NCBI GenBank assembly: GCA_946626795.1
Contig: CAMOUZ010000006.1
Location: 1 to 27,117 of the forward strand
Reading direction: 5' to 3'
DNA from: an uncultured Clostridia bacterium
Lineage (GTDB): Bacteria; Bacillota; Clostridia; Christensenellales; CAG-1252
Length of the DNA: 27,117 bases
Shown here: one piece after another, positions 14,083 to 22,876 of the stretch
How the letters are laid out: each line of letters starts with the position of its first letter
Numbering within the stretch: position 1 is the first letter of the stretch
The notes under the pieces: model-generated
Told to the model about the DNA's origin: nothing
Seen by the model: the letters and a program-made list of their open reading frames with translations, nothing else
Databases searched by the model: none
Translations under genes and position numbers: made by a program

Positions 14083-15426
14083 ATGGCGACTGTTTTGCAG
14101 TTTGGCGAAGGCAATTTCATGCGTAGTTTTATCGATTATCTTATCCAGCTTCGGCAGGATAAGTACGGCGACGGCGAGAAGGTCGTGGTCGTGACCCCCA
14201 TTGATTTCCCGGGCTGGGAGATCTTCCGCAAGAGGGGCTGCACGTATCATACCTGCGTTTGCGGCAAGGTGGATGGCGTTCCCGTGAAGAATTACACCAA
14301 GATCTCGGTCATCGAGGACGTGGTGAATCCTTATCGCGAGTTTCCCCGCTATGAAGAGGCTTATCTCGATCCCGAGCTGAAAGTCATCATCAGCAACACC
14401 ACCGAAGCGGGCATCGCCTTCAATGCGGCGGACACTCTCACGGGGGATCTCGGCACCTTCCCCGCGAAGATCACGAAGATCCTTTACGCTCGCTTTAAGA
14501 AGTACGGTGAGGCGGGCAGGGTGGATCTCCTTCCCTTGGAGCTCATCGAAAAGAACGGCGAGACCTTGAAGTCCTACGTCTTGAAATACGCCGAGATCTG
14601 GGGATTGGAGGAGGAATTTAAAGATTTCGTCCGCGCCATTCCCGTTTATAACAGCTTGGTGGATAAGATCGTGCCCGGATTTCCGCGCGCCAATGCGGCG
14701 GAGCATTTCGCGGCGCTCGGCGAAGAGGATCCCCTCCTCACCGTGGGCGAGGCTTTCCTCTCTCTCGTCATAGAGGGAGATAAGTCCATCGCGGAGAAGC
14801 TTCCCTTCCTCAAAGAGCCGCGCGTGACTTTCACGGACGACGTCAAACCTTATCGTGAGCGCAAGGTGAAGATCCTGAATGGTCTCCACACCGCTCTCGC
14901 GCCCATCTCCCTCCTTGCGGGCGTGGAGATCGTGCGCGACGCGATCAATGACAAACAGCTCTTCGCTTATGCGGACGCTCTCGCGGATAAGGAGATTATC
15001 CCCACTATCAAGATGGACAAGGCGCTTCTCTTGAAATTCAAGTCCGACGTCTTGGAGCGTTTCTCGAATCCTTATATCGACCATCTTTTCTCTTCCATCA
15101 TCCTGAATAGCGTCGCGAAGTGGAAGACGAGGCTTCTCCCGTCCTTCCTCGCTTGCCCGAAAGACGGGCGCAAGCATATGCTCTTCGCCCTTGCCGCGCT
15201 CTTCTGCCTCTATGACAGCGAGACCTTCTCCATCAATGACAGCGAGGACGTGAAGGCATTCTTCGCCGCGAAGACCCCGACGGAGGAGAAATACGAGGCG
15301 TTTGTCCGCAATGTCGCTTTCTGGGGCATGGACCTCGAAGCGGAGGAAGGCGTCTTCACTGCGTCTCTTGATTATGTCAAGGCGATCAAGGCGGGCAAGA
15401 TCCGCACGGCGATCGACACTTTATGA
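14083..15426 (+). CDS. uxaB: Tagaturonate reductase (altronate oxidoreductase)
   Basis: A 447-residue enzyme of the mannitol dehydrogenase family that reduces D-tagaturonate to D-altronate with NADH in galacturonate catabolism. Seen: the N-terminal nucleotide-binding FGEGNFMR (residues 7-14), ISNTTEAGI at about 105-113, which is characteristic of UxaB, and the C-terminal alpha-helical domain with KVKILNGLHTALAP. An open frame extends to 14044, but that ATG lies in the -10 box; AGGAG at 14071-14075 supports the ATG at 14083. The stop overlaps the uxaA start (ATGA). The pairing with UxaA makes the assignment strong. Confidence 0.93.
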   Translation: MATVLQFGEGNFMRSFIDYLIQLRQDKYGDGEKVVVVTPIDFPGWEIFRKRGCTYHTCVCGKVDGVPVKNYTKISVIEDVVNPYREFPRYEEAYLDPELKVIISNTTEAGIAFNAADTLTGDLGTFPAKITKILYARFKKYGEAGRVDLLPLELIEKNGETLKSYVLKYAEIWGLEEEFKDFVRAIPVYNSLVDKIVPGFPRANAAEHFAALGEEDPLLTVGEAFLSLVIEGDKSIAEKLPFLKEPRVTFTDDVKPYRERKVKILNGLHTALAPISLLAGVEIVRDAINDKQLFAYADALADKEIIPTIKMDKALLLKFKSDVLERFSNPYIDHLFSSIILNSVAKWKTRLLPSFLACPKDGRKHMLFALAALFCLYDSETFSINDSEDVKAFFAAKTPTEEKYEAFVRNVAFWGMDLEAEEGVFTASLDYVKAIKAGKIRTAIDTL

Positions 15427-16859
15427 AAGATCTCATCATTCTCACGCCCTCGGATAATGTCGGCGTTCTGAAAGCCGCCCGAGGCGACGTCCCTATGGGG
15501 CATAAGATCGCTTTGACGGACATCAAGAAGGGAGAGCCCGTCATCAAGTACGGCTATCCCATCGGCGTCGCCACGGAGGACATCGCGGCGGGGTCTTTCG
15601 TCCATACGCATAATCTCGCGAGCGCCCTCACGGCGGAGGCCTTGGACTATGTCTACGAGAAGTCCCTCGTGCCGCTTCCCGAGAAGCCCGCTCGCAACAC
15701 CGTTTCCGCGTATAAGCGTCCCTGCGGCGCGGGCGCGCGAAACGAACTTTACATCGTGCCCACCGTCGGTTGTATTGTGAATGCCGCGGAGACGATCTGC
15801 CGCCTTTTCAAGGAAAAGCACGCGAATGATCTTATGGTGGACGACGTCGTGGTGCTCACCCATCGCGTGGGCTGTTCCGAGCTCGGCGACGACTATGAAC
15901 GTACGAAAAATATCCTCATCAATTTATCGAAGAACGCAAATGTCGGCGGCGCTCTCTTCCTCGGTCTCGGTTGTGAAGAGAATCAAATGGACGGCATCCG
16001 CGCCCTCGTGCCGGACGGCGAGAGAGTGCGTTTCCTTGTCGCGCAGGAAGTGGAGGACGAAGTCGCGGAAGGACTTCGTCTGCTCGAAGAACTTTATGCC
16101 GTGGCGTCTCGGGATAAGAGGGAAGAAGTCTCCCTTTCCGAGCTCACCTTCGGCGTGAAATGCGGCGGGAGCGACGGCTTCTCCGGCATCACGGCGAATT
16201 ATCTCATCGGGCGCGTGGCGGACCTTCTCGAAGCCTGCGGCGCGACGGTGGTCCTCGCGGAGACCCCCGAGGTCTTCGGGGCGGAGATCACCCTTATGCA
16301 GCGCGCGAAGGACAGAAAAGTCTTCGAGGATATCGCCGCTTTGGTGAATAAATGGAAAGAGTTTTACGAAAGCCACGGCGTGAACGTTTATGAGAATCCC
16401 TCCCCGGGCAATAAGAAGGGCGGGATCACCACCCTCGAAGAGAAGTCCCTCGGCTGCGTGCAAAAATCCGGCAAGGGCGAGGTGAAGAGCGTCCTCTCCG
16501 AGCTGGAACGCGCGACGGAGAAGGGGCTGAACGTCATCGAGAGCCCGGGCAATGACATCATCGCTTGCACCACCCTCGCGGCGGCGGGATGTAATGTCAT
16601 CATGTTTTCGACGGGTCGCGGCACCCCCTTGGGAAGCGTCGTGCCCACCGTGAAGATCGCATCGAACAGCCCGATGGCGGAGAAAAAGACTTCTTGGATC
16701 GACTTTGACGCGGGCGTGACTTTATACGGAAAGAGCATGGACGAAGCGACGATGGATCTTTATAACGCGCTTTTGGACGTCGTGGAAGGGAAGGAGACCA
16801 GCAACGAGAGGCGGGGCGACAAACAGATCGCCATTATGAAAACGGGCGTGACCTTGTGA
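15423..16859 (+). CDS. uxaA: Altronate dehydratase
   Basis: A 478-residue UxaA-family lyase that dehydrates D-altronate to 2-keto-3-deoxy-D-gluconate, the next step after UxaB. The N-terminal SAF domain (about residues 1-90, including MGHKIALTDIKKGEPVIKYG) is fused to the catalytic domain, which shows VPTVGCIVNA, FGVKCGGSDGFSGITAN and CTTLAAAGCNVIMFSTGRGTPLG; conserved cysteines likely bind iron. Length is close to the usual 490-500. Its start overlaps the uxaB stop by four bases, and its stop overlaps the radC start. No kinase, aldolase or isomerase of the pathway is in the window. Confidence 0.95.
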   Translation: MKDLIILTPSDNVGVLKAARGDVPMGHKIALTDIKKGEPVIKYGYPIGVATEDIAAGSFVHTHNLASALTAEALDYVYEKSLVPLPEKPARNTVSAYKRPCGAGARNELYIVPTVGCIVNAAETICRLFKEKHANDLMVDDVVVLTHRVGCSELGDDYERTKNILINLSKNANVGGALFLGLGCEENQMDGIRALVPDGERVRFLVAQEVEDEVAEGLRLLEELYAVASRDKREEVSLSELTFGVKCGGSDGFSGITANYLIGRVADLLEACGATVVLAETPEVFGAEITLMQRAKDRKVFEDIAALVNKWKEFYESHGVNVYENPSPGNKKGGITTLEEKSLGCVQKSGKGEVKSVLSELERATEKGLNVIESPGNDIIACTTLAAAGCNVIMFSTGRGTPLGSVVPTVKIASNSPMAEKKTSWIDFDAGVTLYGKSMDEATMDLYNALLDVVEGKETSNERRGDKQIAIMKTGVTL

Positions 16860-17617
16860 TGAAGACAGGGGAGGCGCTCCACGCAGGACACCGTACGAGG
16901 CTCCGGAGCAGAGTCCGGAAGTACGGATTGGACTCTTTGGAAGAGCACGAGCAGCTCGAATACCTTCTCTATCCTTTCATCCCGCGGAAGGACACGAACC
17001 CCATCGCGCATGCGCTTTTATCCACGTTCGGCTCTATGCGGCGAGTGCTGGACGCCACGCCGGCGGATCTTGCCGCCGTGAAAGGAATGACGGAGAACGC
17101 CGCGCTGTTTCTTTCGACATTGCCGAGCCTTTACACCACGTATTTGAATTCCGAAAAACAAAAAGAAATCAAGGGGATCCGCGACGCTGCGGAGCGTTTT
17201 ATCGCGCTCATCGGCGCGAAGGATAAAGAGCATTTCGCCGTGATGTGTTTGGATGAAAGAGGATATCTCCTTAAAATGACGGAGCATACGTCCGCCGCGA
17301 GAAACAAAGTCGCTTTCGATCGAAATAAAATCGCATCGGAATGCGTGCAATGCGGCGCAAAGATCGTTTTGATCTCGCATAATCACCCCGGCGGCAGCCT
17401 CTCTCCGAGTGACGACGACGTCACCGCGACGAATCGCCTCGCGCAGTCCTTGCGCGTTCTCGGCGTCCATCTTGCGGATCATATCATCGTCTCGGACAGA
17501 GAGTATTACAGCTTGTCTGCGCATGGTTGTCTCGTCGAGCCCGTGGATATCGACCGTCCGCCCGATCAATTCGCGGAGGATCTTCTTCGTTGGAAGGAGA
17601 ATTTGAAGCGGGTCTGA
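16859..17617 (+). CDS. radC: RadC/JAB-domain (MPN) protein
   Basis: A 252-residue RadC-family protein. The C-terminal JAMM/MPN metalloprotease-like motif is intact: SHNHPGGSLSPSDDD gives His174, His176, Ser184 and Asp187, followed by DHIIVSD. The N-terminal half has the helix-hairpin-helix-like region typical of RadC. Despite the historic name, a DNA-repair role is not established; the activity is unknown. The UxaA stop and this ATG overlap as TGATG; a GTG at 16856 is a less likely start. No clear ribosome site is seen, so translation may depend on coupling to uxaA. No terminator was found after its stop before the next promoter at 17642. Confidence 0.93.
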   Translation: MKTGEALHAGHRTRLRSRVRKYGLDSLEEHEQLEYLLYPFIPRKDTNPIAHALLSTFGSMRRVLDATPADLAAVKGMTENAALFLSTLPSLYTTYLNSEKQKEIKGIRDAAERFIALIGAKDKEHFAVMCLDERGYLLKMTEHTSAARNKVAFDRNKIASECVQCGAKIVLISHNHPGGSLSPSDDDVTATNRLAQSLRVLGVHLADHIIVSDREYYSLSAHGCLVEPVDIDRPPDQFAEDLLRWKENLKRV

Positions 17618-17641
17618 CTCGCAAGGCGCTGAAATGCGTCA

Positions 17642-17671
17642 TTGACACGCGCACGCGTGTTTTGTTACAAT
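17642..17671 (+). promoter_or_regulatory. Promoter of the 1001-aa lipoprotein gene with embedded palindrome
   Basis: A consensus TTGACA (17642-17647), an 18-base spacer and TACAAT (17666-17671). A perfect palindrome ACACGCG-CA-CGCGTGT (17645-17660) overlaps the -35 and fills most of the spacer, an ideal position for a repressor site. Its core CGCGCACGCG is shared with 2613-2626 and 21085-21098. Confidence 0.78.
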
Positions 17672-17718
17672 AAAAAATGAGCTTGCGCAGAGCGCAAGAG
17701 TTATAGAGGGAGAAAATC

Positions 17719-20700
17719 GTGGAAAAGAAGAAAAAGATCGTATTGATCGCAATCATAATGATCCTGTGCTGTCTCGTGCTCGTGGCTTGCGGCACGACGA
17801 TCAATCGGGATGAGATCCGCACGGAGGCCAGGCAAGGTCGTACGAAATTGCAGGTGGAGACGGCGTTTTCCGCTCTGCCGTATGCGGAGTCTTTCGCGCT
17901 GGACGGGGACACGATCCGCATCGACGTCGGATGTGACGTCGAGACCTTCTCCACGAGCGATATTCATCTTCCGAATGCGACCATCCGCTTTTATTCCGAT
18001 CAGTATTTTATGGAGTATTATCCGAATTCCATCGAGCTTTCTTTTGAGGAGCCGCTTTGGTGCTATGTCAGCGTGGAGCTGAATGGAGCCACGTTCGGAT
18101 ATTATCTCGAAGTCACGAAAAAACATATTTACGGCGATTGGACGGTCCTTTCCGAGCCGAACTGCGTGGAGAAGGGCTCGCAGGAGCATCATTGTAAGAT
18201 CTGTCAGCTTCGCGAAGAGGCGGAGATCGACCCGCTCGGGCACACTTACGGCGATTGGACGGTGATCCGCCCCGTCACTTGTCTCGAAGAGAGCGAGCGC
18301 ACGCGCACTTGCCAAGTCTGCGGCTATGAGGATGACGAGATCACGCCCGCTCCGGGTCATGATCTCATCCATCACGAAGGGAAGCCGAATTGCTTGGAGG
18401 AGGGCTGGGCGCCTTACGACACATGCAGTCGTTGCGATTATAATACCTATCAAGCGCTACCCATTGAGGGACATAAGCCCGTGGATGATCCCGAAACGCA
18501 TGCCACTTGCACGGAGAATGGCTATACGGCGGGCTCGCATTGCTCGGTCTGCGGCTTGGTCTTCGTCGAGCGGCAAGTGACGGAATACGCCTTCGGGCAT
18601 AGCTTCGGATCTTGGAGCGACGCCACCGCCACCTGTACGGAAGACGGCGTGAAGACGCGCACCTGTTATACTTGCGGCTATGTGGATACGCAGGTGGTCG
18701 AGGCGTACGGACATAATTTCAGCGGGAATACCTGTACGCGTTGCGGACAGCGCCTCTCCACGGGACTCCTCTATGAGAGCCGCGGGTCGAGCTATGCGGT
18801 GATCGGGATCGGATATTGCTCGGATCAAGATATCTATATTCCGGATAATTATAACGGATATCCCGTGACCGAAATCGGACCTTATGCCTTCTACGGCGTT
18901 TCCTTCGTCAGGAGCATCATCCTCCCGAAGACGATCACGAAGATCGGAGAGAATGCCTTTGCGGGCTGTGACGCTCTCGTGGATCTTACGATCCCGCAAG
19001 GGACGTATGCGTCGGAGAGCTTCGCGAATGCTTTCCGATATGAGTCGAAATACAGCGTCTCGGGCAGCTACCGCACGGAGAATTATACGGACGGGCAAGG
19101 CGGCGTCATTTACACCACGGCGGCGACGTCGGACAGCTCCTCCTCTTCCTTCACGATCACGGTCAATAAGGCGGGCGCCTTCGCCTTCGAGTACAGAGTC
19201 TCCTCCGAAAGCAGTTTCGATTATTTCACCATAAGCTATAATTCCGTCCAGCTCGACAGGATCTCCGGCGAAACGGATTATAAGAGATATGTCAAAGCGA
19301 ATGCCGCCGTCGGTGACGTCATCACCTTTACGTACAGCAAGGATTCTTCCGCGAGCGCAGGATATGACCGCGGATACGTGCGCTTTGCGAATGCGTCGAA
19401 TGTCTCGACGGACCTTCGGAAGCTCACCCTTCTCGATCCGGACGGCAGAAATGCCTTCGTGGTTTATAACGGGTTGCTGGCGGAAGGGGAGACTGACGTC
19501 TATTTCATCGCGCCGAATTACGGACTCAGCACGGAGATGCAAGCTCTCTTGGGCGTCGCGGATCATATTTTCTATAAAGGGACGCTAGATTCTTGGGCAA
19601 GCCTTTGTGCCAGATACAGCGTCTTGCAGAATTCGGACAATGCGTATTTATATACGGAGAAACACGAAGCGGGCAAGACCTGGGGGTACGTGAATGGAAA
19701 TATCACCATCGGCCCCATCGGGGATCATACCTATCAAGACGGCGTTTGCACGATCTGCGGCGCGAAAAAGCCTTTGGTGAGCTATGATCGCACCGGGAAT
19801 TATATGTATTTCGGCTCTTATCCGCAGACGAAAGTGACGGACGACAGTCTTGCGAACGCCCTCACTTCGCAGGCGGGCACCCTCCCGACCTCCTCGAACA
19901 GTCGGAATTGGACGAGTTATAATTATTACAATTCTTTAAGCTCGTCGAATTATGCTTGGTATATTGATCTCACGTATGCAGGGAAGAGATATCGCGGCGT
20001 GTATTTCACGGATTTCCGTTCCGATTTGACATCGAGGAGCGTAGGCACGGGCACTCTCAATCAGAGGAATAACGGATATCAGACGTATAACGTGTATTGG
20101 TTTAAGTATGAGCCCATCAAATGGCGCGTTCTTTCGGAGTCGGGCGGAGAGCTCTTCCTGCTCTGCGAAAGCGCGATGGACGCGCAACACTATTATTATT
20201 CTGCGTATAGCGGGACGACGACTCGAAACGGAAAGTCCGTCTATGCGAATAATTACGGCGAGAGCGATATCCGTGCTTGGTTGAATAACGTCTTCTTCAA
20301 TGCGGCGTTTGACGTAGCGGAGAGAAGTGTCATCGAGAGCAAGACGGTGAATAACACCGCGCGGAGCACGAACCCCGACAATTATGCAAGCGGGATCAAC
20401 GGCGGCACGAATTATTATGCTTCCGACTCCACGACGGATAAAGTCTTTCTACTCAGCGTGCAAGAGGCGACGAATTTGTCTTTCGGCTTCAACACGACGT
20501 ATAACAGCAACGACGACTCGCGCAAAAAGTCCTCCACCGATTACGCGAAAGCGCAAGGAACTTGGAAGGATTCGAGCGGAATGGGAAGCTGGATGTTGCG
20601 TTCGCCGCATCCGTCCGACGATAATAATATTTATTGCGTCACAGCTTCGGGTGACGTTTCGTCGGGGTATACCGCGGACTATACGGCAAGCGGCATCGTC

Positions 20701-20724
20701 CCCGCCATTCGGGTGAAACTGTAA
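17719..20724 (+). CDS. Large lipoprotein: Cys-rich repeats, BspA-like leucine-rich segment, DUF6273-like C-terminus
   Basis: A 1001-residue exported lipoprotein with a GTG start after GAGGGAG (17706-17712). The signal peptide ends LVLVACG, with Cys24 as the lipid anchor. Residues about 135-345 hold five to six degenerate repeats of about 45 residues (GH-x-[YF]-x-x-W ... C ... CxxC), with pairs CKIC, CQVC, CSRC, CSVC, CYTC and CTRC; another, CTIC, is at about 677. Residues about 350-440 match BspA-type leucine-rich repeats (GPYAFYGV, LPKTITKIGENAFAGC). A beta-rich stretch follows, and residues about 690-1001 look like DUF6273 (YMYFGSYPQTK, DIRAWLNNVFFNAAF, VFLLSV, SWMLRSP, GIVPAIRVKL). This is a surface protein of gut Clostridia style, likely for adhesion or substrate contact; no catalytic site was identified. 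Confidence 0.88.
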   Translation: MEKKKKIVLIAIIMILCCLVLVACGTTINRDEIRTEARQGRTKLQVETAFSALPYAESFALDGDTIRIDVGCDVETFSTSDIHLPNATIRFYSDQYFMEYYPNSIELSFEEPLWCYVSVELNGATFGYYLEVTKKHIYGDWTVLSEPNCVEKGSQEHHCKICQLREEAEIDPLGHTYGDWTVIRPVTCLEESERTRTCQVCGYEDDEITPAPGHDLIHHEGKPNCLEEGWAPYDTCSRCDYNTYQALPIEGHKPVDDPETHATCTENGYTAGSHCSVCGLVFVERQVTEYAFGHSFGSWSDATATCTEDGVKTRTCYTCGYVDTQVVEAYGHNFSGNTCTRCGQRLSTGLLYESRGSSYAVIGIGYCSDQDIYIPDNYNGYPVTEIGPYAFYGVSFVRSIILPKTITKIGENAFAGCDALVDLTIPQGTYASESFANAFRYESKYSVSGSYRTENYTDGQGGVIYTTAATSDSSSSSFTITVNKAGAFAFEYRVSSESSFDYFTISYNSVQLDRISGETDYKRYVKANAAVGDVITFTYSKDSSASAGYDRGYVRFANASNVSTDLRKLTLLDPDGRNAFVVYNGLLAEGETDVYFIAPNYGLSTEMQALLGVADHIFYKGTLDSWASLCARYSVLQNSDNAYLYTEKHEAGKTWGYVNGNITIGPIGDHTYQDGVCTICGAKKPLVSYDRTGNYMYFGSYPQTKVTDDSLANALTSQAGTLPTSSNSRNWTSYNYYNSLSSSNYAWYIDLTYAGKRYRGVYFTDFRSDLTSRSVGTGTLNQRNNGYQTYNVYWFKYEPIKWRVLSESGGELFLLCESAMDAQHYYYSAYSGTTTRNGKSVYANNYGESDIRAWLNNVFFNAAFDVAERSVIESKTVNNTARSTNPDNYASGINGGTNYYASDSTTDKVFLLSVQEATNLSFGFNTTYNSNDDSRKKSSTDYAKAQGTWKDSSGMGSWMLRSPHPSDDNNIYCVTASGDVSSGYTADYTASGIVPAIRVKL

Positions 20725-20834
20725 AAAGGGGCTCAGCCCCGTGAGGGCGTCGTGAATAGAGGCTACGCCTCATGAATCAGCGCGTTCCGCGCCGTGAATT
20801 CTCGCATTTTTCCAAAAATGCTCCGTTACGGAAA
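20725..20834 (+). repeat. Hairpin array, GTGAAT-linker type (copy IIa)
   Basis: Directly after the lipoprotein stop: GGGGC-tca-GCCCC (20728-20740), a half-module GGGCGTC (20745-20751), GAGGC-tac-GCCTC (20759-20771), GCGCG-ttc-CGCGC (20780-20792) and GCATTTTT-cc-AAAAATGC (20804-20821), with GTGAAT, ATGAAT and GTGAATT linkers. It runs into the terminator at 20835. Bases 20745-20870 are nearly identical to the reverse complement of the copy next to gltX. Confidence 0.85.
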
Positions 20835-20870
20835 CGGCTCCTTCAAAACACATGAAGGAGCCGATCTTTT
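20835..20870 (+). terminator. GGCTCC/GGAGCC terminator of the 1001-aa lipoprotein gene
   Basis: CGGCTCCTTCA (20835-20845) pairs with TGAAGGAGCCG (20853-20863); T residues follow at 20867-20870. It is the same stem as at 22877-22905. Confidence 0.85.
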
Positions 20871-20907
20871 ATATTTATCCATAATGCAATTGTTCTCGAA
20901 AACAGCT

Positions 20908-21000
20908 ATTCACGACGCCTTTCGAGGCGTCAATTCACGGCGATTTATCGCCGATTCATGCGGATACATTCGCAATTCGTTTTTATTCACGTCACAAAGC
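20908..21000 (-). repeat. Hairpin array, GTGAAT-linker type (copy IIb, orphan)
   Basis: Modules GACGCCT-ttcg-AGGCGTC (20914-20931), GGCGAT-tt-ATCGCC (20939-20952), GCGGAT/ATTCGC (20960-20973) and a half-module GTCAC (20991-20995), with ATTCAC, AATTCAC and GATTCAT linkers, i.e. minus-strand orientation toward the terminator at 20835. Read on the minus strand it repeats the order of copy I after pdp. No minus-strand gene lies beside it, unlike the other copies. Confidence 0.75.
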
Positions 21001-21105
21001 GGCGATCCGTTCTCTTGTTTCCCTTGTCGGCTGAAACTTTCCCCAAATTACGTCACCCTTTGCGGGCGTATCCTTTTTTATGCGGCGCGCGTGCGCGCGG
21101 AGTCA
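21001..21105. other. Non-coding gap with GCGCGC-GT-GCGCGC palindrome
   Basis: No gene is seen. The palindrome GCGCGC-GT-GCGCGC (21085-21098) lies just upstream of the -35 box of the next gene; its reverse complement contains the core CGCGCACGCG found at two other promoters. Confidence 0.4.
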
Positions 21106-21135
21106 TTGACATAAACTGTGCCGTATGGGTATACT
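21106..21135 (+). promoter_or_regulatory. Promoter of the 536-aa lipoprotein gene
   Basis: A consensus TTGACA (21106-21111), an 18-base spacer and TATACT (21130-21135), about 55 bases before the start codon. The same 18-base spacing and a nearby CGCGCACGCG palindrome occur at the promoter of the preceding lipoprotein gene. Confidence 0.8.
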
Positions 21136-21190
21136 GATATATAAGCGCGGAAATGGTTTTCGCAGTTTCCCGATAAGGAAGGAGGAAAAA

Positions 21191-22801
21191 ATGAAAAAGG
21201 TATTTGGAATCATAGCGATCATTTTGACGATGATCTGTTTGACGACGGTCTTTGCGGCGTGCGGAACGGAGAAAGGGATCTCTTTCAAAAAGGCGAAGAT
21301 CGAAGTGACGCGCGAAGAGCCTGTCATCTTCGGCGAAAGCAATGTAAAAGCCGTAAGCAGTCTGCTGAATATGACAAAGGACAGCACCGCAAACGGCACG
21401 CTGTTCCTTGCCGGCAAAGTGGATGCGAACGGAGACGACGTCTATACGCTTTATAATCTCGTCACGGGGGAGACCCTCGTGGAGGGGACGCACGATATTA
21501 TCAACGTGCAAGGGCATCTCGATAATGTCTATTACACGCGGACGTCCGTGGACCCCGCCACGCAAGTCTGCTCCACCACCCTTTATACGGGGAAAGGAGA
21601 GGCTGTCGCGTATACGGACGCTTCGGGCGCGGAGCGCACGGCGTATCTTTCTTCTGTGGCGGAGATCCCCGCGGTGACCATCCTCGATCCGACGGCGGAC
21701 GTCATCGTCTTTGCGGATAATTATTACAGATTGGAGAAGGACGGCTTCGGCTTGAAGAGGATCCGCGACGCAGGCATCTTCGCTTTCACGGCGAATATCA
21801 CGGACTTCACGGACGATTATTATTATGCGCTCGATCCTGTGGCGGGCACGGCATACGTCTATGACGCCAAGCTGGATTTCGTGAGCGGATATTATACGAA
21901 GGGCAATACCAATGCCTGCGCGATGTGGGTGATGGAGAGCGGCGACATCTTGGTCCAAGTGCGTTATCTCATGATGGACGAAGCGAGTGAATACACGTAT
22001 ATTTCCGGTGGACGCAAATATCTCCAAAAGACGTATATCGTGGACGCAAAGACGGGAAAAGCCACCGAAAAGAAAGTGAATTACAGGATAACGGCTTTCG
22101 CCGCCGTGACGAAGGATCTCGGATACGAGCTCGCGGGCGGCATCAAGAATATCGCGACGATCTGCCCCATCGAGGACGAGCTTTTGATGAACGGCGCGAA
22201 CGACTCGATGCGCGTTGCGATGGATAACCGCCTGAATAGCAAAGGAAGATTGGATCAACTCATCGAGGGACAGCTCCCGAACGATCTCTTCGGCACCGTT
22301 TACGGACAGGTATTCGTCAATACCGCGGAAGGCCCCATCCTTCTCTCGGACAGCGGGAAGGCGCTCGGAAATCTGGCGGTGGTGGAAGCGGCAAACGAGA
22401 GCTATTATCTCGCGAACGGCGCGATCTACGATCATTCCATGACGCTCGTTTATGATTACGCCGCGCAGGGATATTCTTTCGAGCGCGAGATGAATCATGC
22501 CGTGCTCTTGGAGAAGAACGGGAATCTTTATCGCTACGGCGCGGGGGCGTCCGAGCCGACGTTGATCGGCGCGAAGGCGGATGTCTTTACGCTCGGCAAG
22601 CACGCTTACGGAGTCAAGAAGACCGTCGGAGAGGATCTGCTTCGCGATTATTACAGCGAGAACGGCACGCTTCTTCTCGGCAGCATGAACGGCACGCTTG
22701 TGAACGATATGTCGAATGCGGATGCGAATGTCTATCTTTATTACATCGTGACGACGGACGCAAGCGGCGCGCTCGTGAGGACGTATTATCGCTTCGGATG
22801 A
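21191..22801 (+). CDS. Putative lipoprotein of unknown function (536 aa)
   Basis: A 536-residue exported lipoprotein. The signal peptide (MKKVFGIIAIILTMICLTTV, then FAACG) puts the lipid-modified cysteine at residue 24 in a good lipobox. The remainder is a beta-strand-rich sequence with recurring Tyr/Asp/Gly-rich segments (e.g. DDYYYALDPVAGTAYVYDA, NESYYLANGAIYDH), suggestive of beta-propeller-like blades, but no named domain is recognised. The frame is open to 21125, but AAGGAAGGAGG at 21175-21185 fixes the ATG at 21191. The gene lies between inverted copies of the hairpin array, with its own promoter. A substrate-binding or surface-exposed role is only a guess. Confidence 0.83.
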   Translation: MKKVFGIIAIILTMICLTTVFAACGTEKGISFKKAKIEVTREEPVIFGESNVKAVSSLLNMTKDSTANGTLFLAGKVDANGDDVYTLYNLVTGETLVEGTHDIINVQGHLDNVYYTRTSVDPATQVCSTTLYTGKGEAVAYTDASGAERTAYLSSVAEIPAVTILDPTADVIVFADNYYRLEKDGFGLKRIRDAGIFAFTANITDFTDDYYYALDPVAGTAYVYDAKLDFVSGYYTKGNTNACAMWVMESGDILVQVRYLMMDEASEYTYISGGRKYLQKTYIVDAKTGKATEKKVNYRITAFAAVTKDLGYELAGGIKNIATICPIEDELLMNGANDSMRVAMDNRLNSKGRLDQLIEGQLPNDLFGTVYGQVFVNTAEGPILLSDSGKALGNLAVVEAANESYYLANGAIYDHSMTLVYDYAAQGYSFEREMNHAVLLEKNGNLYRYGAGASEPTLIGAKADVFTLGKHAYGVKKTVGEDLLRDYYSENGTLLLGSMNGTLVNDMSNADANVYLYYIVTTDASGALVRTYYRFG

Positions 22802-22815
22802 GAAGAGAGCCGGCT

Positions 22816-22835
22816 GTGGAAAATCGATTTTCCAC
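22816..22835. terminator. Perfect 20-base palindrome after the 536-aa lipoprotein gene
   Basis: GTGGAAAATC followed by its exact reverse complement, 14 bases after the stop codon. As RNA it would form a long stem with a tiny loop, but there is no U-tract directly after it. It may be an mRNA-end stabiliser, weak terminator or protein site; the type is uncertain. Confidence 0.4.
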
Positions 22836-22876
22836 GGTTCGCTTTCGAGAAAAACAGCATTATGAATAAAAAAGAT

